From Multifurca ochricompacta (Eukaryota; Basidiomycota; Agaricomycetes; Russulales; Russulaceae), in assembly GCA_022496185.1 (NCBI GenBank), contig WTXG01000028.1, positions 1 to 64,000 of the forward strand: DNA of 64,000 nt, given 5' to 3'. The position numbers and the translations under genes are program-made. The notes under the pieces are model-generated. The model saw only the letters and a program-made list of their open reading frames with translations, ran no database searches and had not been told where the DNA came from. Every line of letters begins with the position of its first letter. The stretch's first letter is position 1. Shown here piece by piece: positions 44,117 to 54,011 of this stretch.

Positions 44117-45280
44117 ATGGCAGCCAGACCAAACACTAGACAGGCACGACAGGCCGCGGAGGAAGACGTTGTCGAATCACACCCCAGTCGACCTGACCGA
44201 AGTCCCGAAGAGAGAACCACCACGACCACCCGAGCCACAGGAAGAAACCCTGACGAACCACCCTTAGGCCCTCCTGCCTTGGGAACAGGAACAGTAAACC
44301 AAGGGGGTGGAACTATGACAGGTGTACCACCACCCTTCTTCGAAGGAAATCGCGACACGGCCATGGATTGGTTGGCCAAACTCGAACTATTCTTCAGCTT
44401 GAATGAAACCGTGGCTACAGTTCAGAACGAAAGAACCAGAGTGGCCTACACCCTGGGATTGATACAAGGACCCAGGGTAGACCGATGGGTAGTGGACCAA
44501 ATCAAGTGGCTGACCGACATCAAAGAAGGGAACATTCAAGTCCCCTACATTTGGGCTGGATTCAAACAAATTTTCCGAGAAGCGTGGGCCGACGTCGCGG
44601 CAGGACAAAAAGCACTACATGCACTAGATTGATTACAAATGCGCGATTCAAACATTGATGACTATATCGCCAAATTTTGCACGCTGGCCACAAGGGCAGA
44701 ACTCCATATCGATGATCCGGCCGCTCAGCAGTACTTTCACCAAGGCCTCCCCACACAACTCGTTCAAACAATGTTACTATTCGATCAGCCCAGAACCTTC
44801 GACGAAGCAGCAGCATCTGCCAGAAAGCACCACGCCAACTGGCTATACAGTAAGGATGCTCTGGGAATGAGACCCACAACCAACACGCCACCGCGTGGCA
44901 ATAAATTTACATTCTATCGGTGTCGTGATCACGATGCCTCCACTCCCGATGTTATAAAGAAAGCCACGACTACTGAAGAGAAAGAACAATACAAAAAGGA
45001 AGGGCGATGTTTCGAATGTGGCAGACAAGGGCACCTGGTCCGGGACTGCCCGAATAAAAAACCACGTGGAAACACCCCTACACCGGCCTGCGCTGCCACG
45101 ATCACTGAAACACCCACGACTGCGGCGGTACCCGCACAAGCGCCTGACTCTACCAACGCGTCAATCACCCCCGCAGTGGATCTCGACGCGCTTGCTATGG
45201 CCCTTAGGACCATGACAGATGAACAACGCCAGAAACTTCAGGAGAAATTCAGTGGTGATGAGGATTTTTACATCGCTTGA
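44117..45280 (+). pseudogene. gag: Element C Gag (one in-frame stop)
   Basis: The ATG at 44117 starts a charged, Pro/Thr-rich head. The capsid region follows, with FFEGNRDTAMDWLAKLELFF, YTLGLIQGPRVDRWVVDQIK and ADVAAGQKALHALD. An in-frame TGA at 44630-44632 breaks it. The frame continues with NIDDYIAKFCTLATRAELHI and the CCHC knuckle CFECGRQGHLVRDC. It ends ...GDEDFYIA at the TGA 45278-45280. It is homologous to the D gag and less so to the B gag. Confidence 0.9.
45262..45280 (+). promoter_or_regulatory. Putative -1 ribosomal frameshift window, element C
   Basis: The -1 frame is closed by TGA at 45259-45261 and open from 45262. gag ends at 45280, leaving a 19-base overlap centred on GGATTTTTACATC. 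A slip at GAT TTT TAC would join gag to pol. Confidence 0.5.
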
Positions 45281-48200
45281 ATGGCATGGCCTACATTCAA
45301 GCGATACTTTCACATCATGTATATAGATCATCTCTAAAGTCAATGAAAGTATCTGTTCCCTTACATGATGTGACAAATAAGGCCCACATACAAGCACTTG
45401 TCGATAGTGGTGCAACCGAAAACTTCATCAACTATCGAATGGTCATCAAACATCGCCTCCCCACGAAACGACTAACTATACCAAAAAGGCTCCAGAACGT
45501 GGACGGGTCACCTAATCAAACACACACCATCACGCGATGTGTAGATCTCAAGGTCACGACTAATAACAATCAACAAAATCATCGCTTCTACGTTGCATCT
45601 ATCGGCTCCAATGAAATGATTCTGGGATACCCCTGGCTTGCCGCGAACAACCCGAATATCGACTGGACAACGGGAACCCTCAACCAATCACTCACATTCA
45701 ATCTACCCGACAGCCGACTTAAACGTTTGAATATAGCACAGGAATTAGCAATCAAAGCCAAAGACATGACAGAGCGGACTTGGGATCAGATTGTTCCGAA
45801 AGAATATCAACGACATCAGAAGGTTTTTAGCGATCAAGAAGCACAACAGTTCCCGGCGGCATGACCCTGGGACCACAAAATAGAACTAAAACCAGATGCA
45901 CCCACCACGCTGGATTGCAAGATCTATCCGTTGGGACCGGGCGAGCAGGATGCGCTCAATAAGTTCCTAGACGAGCACTTACAGAAGGGGTACATCACTG
46001 AATCAAAGTCACCCTACGCGTCCCCTTTCTTCTTCATAAAAAAGAAAGATGGGAAACTACGTCCAGTCCAGGACTATCGAAAACTTAACAATTGGACCAT
46101 CCGAAATACATATCCCCTTCCCCTCATACCAGAACTTATCGATCGTGTGCGAGGAAGTACACTGTTCACCAAAATGGATATCTGCTGGGGCTACAACAAC
46201 ATACGAATCATACCAGAAGATCGTTGGAAAGTGGCGTTCAAAACTAATCGCGGCCTCTACGAGCCTAACGTAATGTTTTTTGGACTAACCAATTCCCCTG
46301 CAACATTTCAAACCATGATGAACGTGGAATTCCGCGAAGAACTAGACGAACATGACACCTCAGGAAAAGCTTGGTTTACAGTTTACATGGACGACATCCT
46401 AATACATACGGACTCCGATCTCATAAACCACCACTCTAAAGTACACTGCGTCTTGGACAAACTTAATAAACTTGACCTGTATCTTAAGCCAGAAAAGTGT
46501 GCATTTGAAAAAACACGAATTGAGTACCTCGGCTTAATCCTCAAAGGCAATCAGGTCCATATGGACCCAGTAAAAGTCGAAGGCATCACATCCTGGAAGG
46601 TTCCAACCACGGTGAAAGAAGTTAGATCATTCTTCGGGTTCTGTCAATTCTACAGATGGTTCATACAAGGATTTAGTAAAATTGCAGCACCTCTGAACGC
46701 CCTCACAAGTGCGAAGAACCCATGGAAATGGACGACAACCGAACAGAGTGCCTTTGACACCCTTAAACAACGGGTCACTTCACAACCGGTCCTCGCCCAA
46801 CCAGACTTTATGAAACCTTTCATCGTAGATACAGACGCTTCGGGATTCGCAGTCGGAGCAACACTCAGTCAGAAGGACCATGACGGACGCTTGCACCCCA
46901 TCGCGTATCTCTCAAAAACACTAGATGCTACCCAGAGAAATTGGGACATTTACAACTGAGAGCTATTCGCAATTATGGTTAGGGCTGCGCGCCGTCCGTT
47001 TGATGGTGACGGCCGTCTATTTGACGGTGAGGGACAGGTACAGCTGACCTGTACACCTACCGTTTTTTGCACTCACTGGATTGCTGACAGTATGGTACGG
47101 GTATGGTATGGCCGTTTTACGGTATACGGTAGTAGACGGTATTACTAGAGAAAATTAAGTTGAGCAGGATAGCATGAACAAGAAGCTTAGAGCAATAAAG
47201 CAACAAATAGGCGTATTCTTGGGGCTATTCTACACCTTTTTATGTAGTTTATGAGTACAATACCCAACAATCAACTTTACCAGCCATAATCTGAAACTCA
47301 TAGAGGGACTTCAAGCATTTCATTTGCTTCTGTGCGCATGAGTAGTGTAAACAGGGCATACTGGAACATGAAATTCCTCAATAAATGGAATTGTAGGTAA
47401 ATTATCACAAAAGAGACATCAGAGAAACAATACCAAAACATGCCCCAAAAGGGGGCATCCAAAAACTATATTTGGGCTTGCACAAGGCAACTCCTGAAGC
47501 CAAGTGTGGTACATGCGAGCATACCTCCAACTGGACTCTGGCAGACCAAAATTCAATTACAATAAGGCAAAAATCAAATATCTAGACTAATAGACAGCTC
47601 AATGATCCAGTGCAGTATCACCTTGCATGCATGCAAGATGCAGCCGCTTCTTGTCAGGCAACAGAGGGAGATCGTGCCCCATCCACTAATCTAATCTGCT
47701 CCGCTCCATAATCCATAATATTGAGATGGGCCGGTTGCGACCGGATTGTTAGGAACCGGGGACCGGACAGCCAGGCTCCTGTGGACTCGATCTCATGATC
47801 ATGATAAGATAATCTAAAGTGTGTCAGATAATGATTCAGAGACATTGCACGCACAACACATTCCTTCTGTCTTGTCACATTTAAATAACTATATTTATTC
47901 TACTTATTGTCATGCTCCTCTGAGCAGTATAAAAGGTCACTATTCTGTACATGTTCACTTCAGTTTTGACCACATAAACTGAAGTGAGTATTAGTTAGTT
48001 TATCTTATCTCTTATCTTTACCATATTTAGCTAACACTTATCTGCTATCTAAATAGGTAAAGATACTATAGTGGGGGAGTTTTGGTGGCTTAATGACAAG
48101 ATTAAAGCTCATTCAGTCAATGCCGTCCATGCTGTCTAATGCCGTCTACGGCCGTTTTTTGACGGGTTTGGACGGCGTTTTCCATACCCGTAACTGTCCG

Positions 48201-49880
48201 TCTCGATGATTGACTTGAGCTGCTACGGTACGGGTACGGCACCGTACTACGGCACCGTCATACCGTAAGCTACGGGTATGGTGTGCAGCCCTAATTATGG
48301 TCGCCTTCTGGACATGGCACCAATATCTTCTGGGAGCCCAAGACAAGGTACAAGTGCGCACCAATCACAATAATTTACAATATTTCAAAGAACCGCAAAA
48401 ACTCAATTGCCGCCAAGCACGGTGGCTTCAAGAATTAGCTGATTTCGATTTTTCCCTCAAACATGTCCCCAGCAAACTACACACGGTGGCCGACATGCTA
48501 TCACGTAGACCCGATGCCGAACACGGTGATAACGACAATGAAGCAATCACTGTGTTGCCACTGACATTATTTGTTAAGGTAGCCCATACCAATAAACTCC
48601 TGTTTCCCCAAACTTTGCCCAAATGACAAAAGATCCTACACCAGCATCATGACCATGTCCTGGCGGGACACCCCGGCATTGATAAAACTATTAGAAAAGT
48701 TCAACAGGACTATGAAGGTCCGGGACTCACGGACTTTGTACGCGAATATATTCGCGGATGTGCACTATGTCAAGAAAACAAGCCTAAACTAACTAAGAAA
48801 GTCCTGCTTTTTCCTCTAGACGTGCCAGCGTCCGCAGGGCCCTTCCAATACATTGCCATGGATCTCATCATGGATCTCCCTATCTCTGGATGCTATGATG
48901 CTGTACTAACCATTGTGGACCAAGGTTGTTCGAAAGCGGCTAAATTTATCCCGTGCTCAAAAGACATCACGGGTGAAGGAATTGCAACACTCTACTATCG
49001 ACACATATTCCTGCTATTCGGCATCCTGCGACGTGTTATTTCGGATCGCGATCTGCGTTTCACATCTCAATTCTCCCGAGCACTAGCAACCACCCTACAG
49101 ATCCAGCAGAACCTATCGACGGCCTTTCACCCTCGCACCAACAGTGCAAGTGAACGAATGAACTTATGGTTAGAACAATATCTCCGCCTCTGGGTCGGTA
49201 ACAACCAACACCAATGGGCCGACTACCTTCTGCTTGCCGAATATGTCCATAATTCTTGGACACATGACCGAACTAAGTTGTCTCCACATGTACTAGTCCA
49301 TGGCGTTTCACTAGATTGGAAAGCGCAACTGTCCGACACGGACGTCCCTCGCCTAGACGACCGCCTGAACAGCTTACGACACGCCCATATGCGAGCAGAG
49401 GCGGCCTTCCATTCACACACAACACGTCCAACATATCCGGAGTTCCCCATTGGTTCACAAGTTTGGCTCGAAGGCAGGAACATCAAGACGCACTTCCCTT
49501 CGACAAAACTCGCCCTGCGCCGATATGGCCCATTCCGGGTCTTGGACCAAATCTCTCCAGTGGCTTATAGATTATCTTTGCCACCCCACATGAAGATCCA
49601 CAATGTTTTCCACATTGATCTTCTGACTCCTTACAAGGAAACGGAGGCTCATGGCCCAAATTTCTTGAGACCTCCACCTGACATTGTAAACCATGAGGAA
49701 GAATATGAAGTGGAAGCCATCTTAAATCACAGACTACATGGGCGCTCTCAGAAATTGCAATTCCTGGTTAGCTGGAAGGGCTATCCCACAAGTGACAACT
49801 CCTGGGTAAATGAAGAAGACTGCCATGCCCCTGAACTTGTGAAACAATACTATTCTTCCATATCTAGGCGCCAGGGTTGA
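45281..49880 (+). pseudogene. pol: Element C Pol: protease, RT, RNase H, integrase, chromodomain (three stops, hAT insertion)
   Basis: Frame is kept throughout once the hAT insertion is set aside. The protease has ALVDSGATENFIN near 45405 and ILGYPWLAANNPNIDW. A TGA lies at 45862-45864. The RT contains RNTYPLPLIPELIDRVRG and VYMDDILIHT (near 46385). RNase H has VDTDASGFAVGATLSQ with its Asp intact. A TGA at 46957-46959 and the hAT element at 46980 interrupt the RNase H end, which resumes at 48302. A TGA at 48624-48626 precedes the H2C2 finger (HVLAGHPGIDKT...CALCQ). Integrase keeps D, D and E (TIVDQGCSK, VISDRDLRF, SASERMN). A chromodomain (LQFLVSWKGYPTSDNSW) ends the protein. Confidence 0.92.
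46980..48293. mobile_element. Non-autonomous hAT-type element 1 in element C pol
   Basis: This 1,314-base insertion has terminal inverted repeats TAGGGCTGC/GCAGCCCTA and an exact 8-base target duplication ATTATGGT (46972-46979 and 48294-48301), both typical of hAT elements. Both ends are packed with short GACGG/CCGTC and GGTACGGGTA-type subterminal repeats, likely transposase-binding sites. No transposase frame is visible. A perfect inverted repeat CACTTCAGTTT/AAACTGAAGTG lies near 47955-47985. Confidence 0.88.
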
Positions 49881-49950
49881 CGCCACTCTTAAAGACGGGG
49901 TGTATCTACCCCAACCATCTTTGTCCCCATCCTTTTTTTTTTCCTCTCTC

Positions 49951-51152
49951 ATGGCTCATATAAAACGCCCTGTTCGTCTAACCCAAGAGCGAAAACTGTA
50001 TCGCTTTACCCCAAGAATGTCCACCTCCAGATTTCGTCACCCCCTCACTGGATGGGCACCCTCTCCCATTGATGACCCTGAAGTCTTTGAATCCACTAGG
50101 CTTGTCACTCTGGATGCAGCCACAAAAGGTGCTCTTAGACGACCTTCAGATGCCCCCACACTCCCTCCCTCTGCTGCTGTATCCCCTTGCCCCTCACCGC
50201 CTCGACCACCAACACCTTTCACCATGACAGAGGACCCTGCTACCAACCTCACACAAGCCATCACACTCACTGCCGCCAATCGCTCCCTGGAAGATGACAT
50301 ACGCAGCAGAGTCCTCCTATTGCTAGAGGAAGCACGAGCCCGACTCCAAACCTCTGATCCACCACCTGATGACCCCACTTATATTTACCGACCCACCTCC
50401 CCCCTCTTGCACAACTTCCAGCAGACGACATCGTCACACAGACACGACAGGAAGTCAATGAACCTGGCCCTGATTATGACTCCCCTGGTTTCCCTTTCCA
50501 ACGCAACCATCCCCATTCCCCCCGCTTTATCCCACAACAAATTATTGACAAGGATGGTCGTCTTGATACTGCTCGCTGGGTTGCTTTTGAATACCGCTGC
50601 ATGGACCCCCGCATCTACTTCACAATGGGAAAGCACCACCCCATCAGCCATGCACCTCTGTATGCCACCACATTCTACCGCTTTGCTCATGGTCCCAACC
50701 CCCTCCTCTCGGCCCGCCAACAACACCTGTTCGACGACAATCAGTCCTACACCCCTCTGGTGGACACGGCTCTAGACGACATGCATGACCCAGGAGCCTG
50801 GGCTGAAGTCTCTCGCTTCCACCACGCCACCTATCGCCTGGATGAGGCCCATCGCAACATTGCTCATTGGCGACGACAGGCTGACCGGGCATCACAGAGC
50901 ATCCGCGAAGCCACACATGCCATGTCACGCACCGACCTCTATTACAGGATATTCCCCCACCTCACCTATATTCACGCCCCTTCACACTCCATCCCCCCTA
51001 CTCAGGTCACTCGCTTTGTGCCAGACCCGGAACTATGCGCAGTCTTACAAGCTGGGGGACCAGGCAGTCGACATCTCCCTCACCGTCACCGGGTGCGCCG
51101 CTCACCGCTGCGCATTGCTGATCAACTTCAGACTGACGAACCCACTGTCTGA
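49951..51152 (+). pseudogene. Element C extra ORF between integrase and 3' LTR, unknown function (one frameshift)
   Basis: After the pol stop, a frame of about 400 codons starts at the ATG 49951 (MAHIKRPVRLTQERKLYRF), just after a T/C-rich tract. The first part is Pro-rich with a short helical stretch, LEDDIRSRVLLLLEEARARL. Near 50397, in a C-run, one base is gained or lost. The other frame carries on with IVTQTRQEVNEPGPDYDSPG, DTARWVAFEYRCMDPRIYF, and a helical, charged region RLDEAHRNIAHWRRQADRAS to the stop at 51152. No signal peptide or membrane segment suggests an envelope protein. No known domain was recognised. Confidence 0.7.
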
Positions 51153-51181
51153 GGTCAGACAGAGACCTACAATGGGGGTAA

Positions 51182-53249
51182 TGTGACAGTTTCATCCACT
51201 AACATTTATGTCATGTGCATAGTGAATAGCAGGGGTAACCCCCGGGTATCTTCATTGGTACCTGTACCTGTACCCGTACCCGTCACTACGGGTACGGGTA
51301 ACCTGCGGGTTACCTGCAGGTCACCTGCGGGTTGCCTGTGTTAAACGCGTGCAAGTTCTTTACTTGCATCGCGCATTTCGGATATCCGGCCTGGGCCATC
51401 CCGGACCAAGGAGATACACAATGCGTTCATTTATGGCTGCTTAAGATCCCTCAATGACTCTTGTTTTATGCTCAGAAGATTAAGATAATTCATTATTCCA
51501 TTTTTATTTTATTATTCTGGTCTCAATTCTATACAAGCACAACTAAAATCCACCCCAATATACAGAGATGATTAGATAGGATGTAATAGAACATTGAATG
51601 AAAAGCCTGTCAGATAACCACACAGAATGCAAAAATAATTGACAAATGTATAGTGATTGGCAGGGGTAACCCCTGGATATTTGTTTTGATACCCAGGTTA
51701 CCCATAAAATGAAACGCGTGCAAGTTCTTTGGTTGCATCATGCATTTCGGACAATCGGCCCGGACCATCCCGGTCTGGGAGATACACACTTGGATACAAC
51801 GTGTTCATTTGTGGCTACTCAGGATCCCTCAATAATTGCTGATTTATGTTCAGAAGATTAATTTGATTCTTTATTTACATTCTTATTTTATTTTATTTTG
51901 TGGAACAGGCATGGCACAGGCTTGTACTTTAGATGTACTATATCAGCTACTAGATTAAACAAACGCGTTATCTCATTATCTCGTTTAATGATGTGATTTG
52001 ATCATATGTCAGATCTTAGATGTATATTCTATGTATCTAATTAATTTGTGAACGCGTTTCTGTTGTGTTATCTATGTGTGATCACAAACATGTCAGACCA
52101 ATGGAAAATCACAGCCGCAATTGTTAAGTCAACCTTCCTTAATAGGAAGGAGATCAGACCAATATGCTGGTCCAATGTAGTTGCTGCCCTATGCAGCCTG
52201 TAGATACACGCGGGCCTTGTTTCAGTAAACTAATTTGATAATTAGATTATAGAATAGTCTAAAGTAGTCTAGAGTGTATTTTAGATAGTGCCAGACCGGC
52301 AGAATTGATCACGCATTAATAAAACAGTTGCATCATGATTTTCAAGAGAGTGGATCACTGATAACACTTTTATTTTACATTGCACTGTTGATCTGCTTTG
52401 ATATTTCATAGGATAACACTAGAACATATTTACAAAAACCCTGTAGCATACATCAAATAAAATATAGTCATTTGTTTGCTACAAATGTATTTTATCATTA
52501 ACTTTCTGCTGATCTTGTCAATGACTGATGGCCACTTATACCTGCCAAACCCGCTGTGCAGGTACGGGTTTCTGGCGGGTTGGGAGTTGTATACCCGTAC
52601 CCATACCCGTCAAAACCCGCAGCACTTACCTGCGTGGGTATGAAAACCCTTGCTGATCTCTACATGTGCACCATGTGTTTTCCTTTTCTTTTCCAAATAT
52701 TTACTATATCACGCAGATACACACATGACTTGCTTATGAAGGACTTATTACTTACATGCTGACTGATTTGCTTACTGATCTGACTTAGTGGCTTACTGAT
52801 CAACATCCAGAGGGCGCAACCCCTCTCCCTTCTTTATCCTTCTGGGGTATTCTACTGTACAACCATTAGACTACCTAGTGAACGCTCTAGTAACTACCAG
52901 AACCAACCCTCATAAGTACTGAACATGTATATAAAGCCTAGGTAGTACAGGACGAGACCTTAAGTCTGTTCTTCTGTAGCAATACAGGTGTACTGGGACT
53001 CACATCACTTGACTGAAAGCACCCTCCACTTGAAACCTTTGAGTCACGCCTTGAAGGAACTTTGAACCCTTGAAAACTTGTAGCAGGACTTAGTGTCCCT
53101 GCCCGACTTCGCCTCGCGCGTGTGCCCCCTTGAACCGGCACAATCTGACTTAGGTTAATTCAACCTTGACTTGACAGAGAGGCTCTTGTAGCCCTGACAA
53201 ACGACCTCGAATCTTGAACCTTGACACAGCACCACACCTTGCTGTGACA
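51182..53249 (+). repeat. Element C 3' LTR, enlarged by a hAT insertion
   Basis: It begins TGTGACAGTTTCATCC, is interrupted at 51220-52662, resumes CCATGTGTTTTCC at 52671, and ends CTGTGACA at 53249. The TATA box is at 52928-52936. The purine tract precedes 51182. Confidence 0.92.
51220..52662. mobile_element. Non-autonomous hAT-type element 2 in the element C 3' LTR
   Basis: This 1,443-base insertion is flanked by the 8-base duplication CATGTGCA (51212-51219 and 52663-52670). The 5' LTR supplies the empty site. Imperfect inverted ends read TAGTGAATAGCAGGGGT and, from the other end, TAGAGATCAGCAAGGGT. Subterminal TACCCGTACCCGT-type repeats are abundant. Its first 400 bases or so recur at 51651 (TAGTGATTGGCAGGGGTAAC), an internal tandem duplication that includes the TIR. 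No transposase is present. Confidence 0.88.
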
Positions 53250-53254
53250 AGCAC

Positions 53255-53454
53255 ATTGTCTGAGGCAAGCTCTGGCGGGAAGTTGATGGGGTTAACGGCC
53301 CCATGGAGAAGGTGTGTACCCCCAGTATGGGGGGTGGGACATAGGGAGGAGGAGGAGATGGGGTCACAACTTGTGCCCCAATGGCAACAATTGATGAGTC
53401 TGCCGACGATGATGAACCCACCTCAATGGGGTTGGCAGTGTTGCTGCCAGACAT
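53255..53454 (-). pseudogene. LINE ORF1, 5' end (beyond element C)
   Basis: The likely start MSGSNTANPIEVGSSSSADS is at 53454. It is followed by a Pro-rich stretch. In the C-run of that stretch (near 53325) the frame must change to read NFPPELASDNVL, which joins exactly across element C to LLAYLHP at 43200. The 147 bases between 53455 and 53601 would be the LINE 5' UTR. Confidence 0.65.
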
Positions 53455-53614
53455 AACATGTGTAGAACTTATGGGCTGTTGAGACCCGCAACGAAAGGAC
53501 AAGGAAACTGGTTTGTCGTACAATCTATCTAACAAAAAACACCCCAAAGCGAGCAAGGCTCAAGCTTGATGGTGGTGGTTTGAGAGAAAGAAGGGTCAAC
53601 GTGCTCTGAATATT

Positions 53615-54011
53615 GCGTTTGCGTTGATACAGTGATGATCGGATCCGGGCCGCCATCTCCGGTATCGATTGGTTGCGTGCTACGGCTGCACTTCCAACAG
53701 TACCAACCATGAACCCCAGTCACCGGATGAAATAGTTCTACCTGCCTTCAAACTCGATTCCCTAGCTCGAAAATGAGAACTGAGGCAACATCCATCATGT
53801 TATTTGGCCGCCACTGGTTTCACCTTCACCCACACACCCACGTACAGCCCCATTTTCCGCACAATTCCCAACCCTACACGGCTACATGAATGCCCACGCG
53901 GCATCTGCATTATCCGATAGACGTATAAATATCACTAATAAAGATACTTTTTCAACTCACATGTGATCCCCAGCATGGCCTGCACTGAAAATCCCCAATA
54001 GGTTAACGAAC
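53615..54011. other. Region between the LINE and the truncated GTPase gene
   Basis: No gene is supported. Positions 53644-53669 contain a stretch that also occurs near 26667-26692 and 60211-60240 (minus-strand reading IDTGDGGPD or similar). The conserved C-terminal half of the GTPase family expected below 54012 is absent. Confidence 0.45.

Larger units (their letters stand above)
43206..53249 (+). mobile_element. Element C: chromodomain Ty3/gypsy retrotransposon with an extra ORF
   Basis: LTRs at 43206-43822 and 51182-53249 both start TGTGACAG and end CTGTGACA, flanked by AGCAC. The 3' LTR is enlarged by a hAT-type insertion (51220-52662). The interior has a self-primer site, gag, pol (in the -1 frame) with chromodomain, an extra ORF of about 400 codons, and a purine tract CAATGGGGGTAA. 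A second hAT-type element (46980-48293) interrupts RNase H. Four in-frame TGA codons in gag and pol inactivate it. About five LTR substitutions in 617 bases indicate a fairly recent insertion. Confidence 0.95.
35838..53601 (-). mobile_element. Tad-like LINE (non-LTR retrotransposon) split by gypsy element C
   Basis: The element reads on the minus strand from 53601 (5' end) to an A tail seen as 26 T residues at 35836-35861. It is flanked by a 13-base target duplication TGCTCTGAATATT (35825-35837 and 53602-53614), so both ends are exact. Removing element C (43206-53249 plus one duplication) leaves about 7.7 kb, a full-length LINE. It carries ORF1 with zinc knuckles, and ORF2 with an APE-type endonuclease, RT, a degenerate RNase H-like region and a C-terminal Cys/His box. 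Frameshifts and one stop make it inactive. Confidence 0.93.

Noticed and set aside
49951..51152. Env-like gene in element C
   Set aside because: The position fits, but there is no signal peptide, furin-like site or membrane segment, so it is reported only as an ORF of unknown function.
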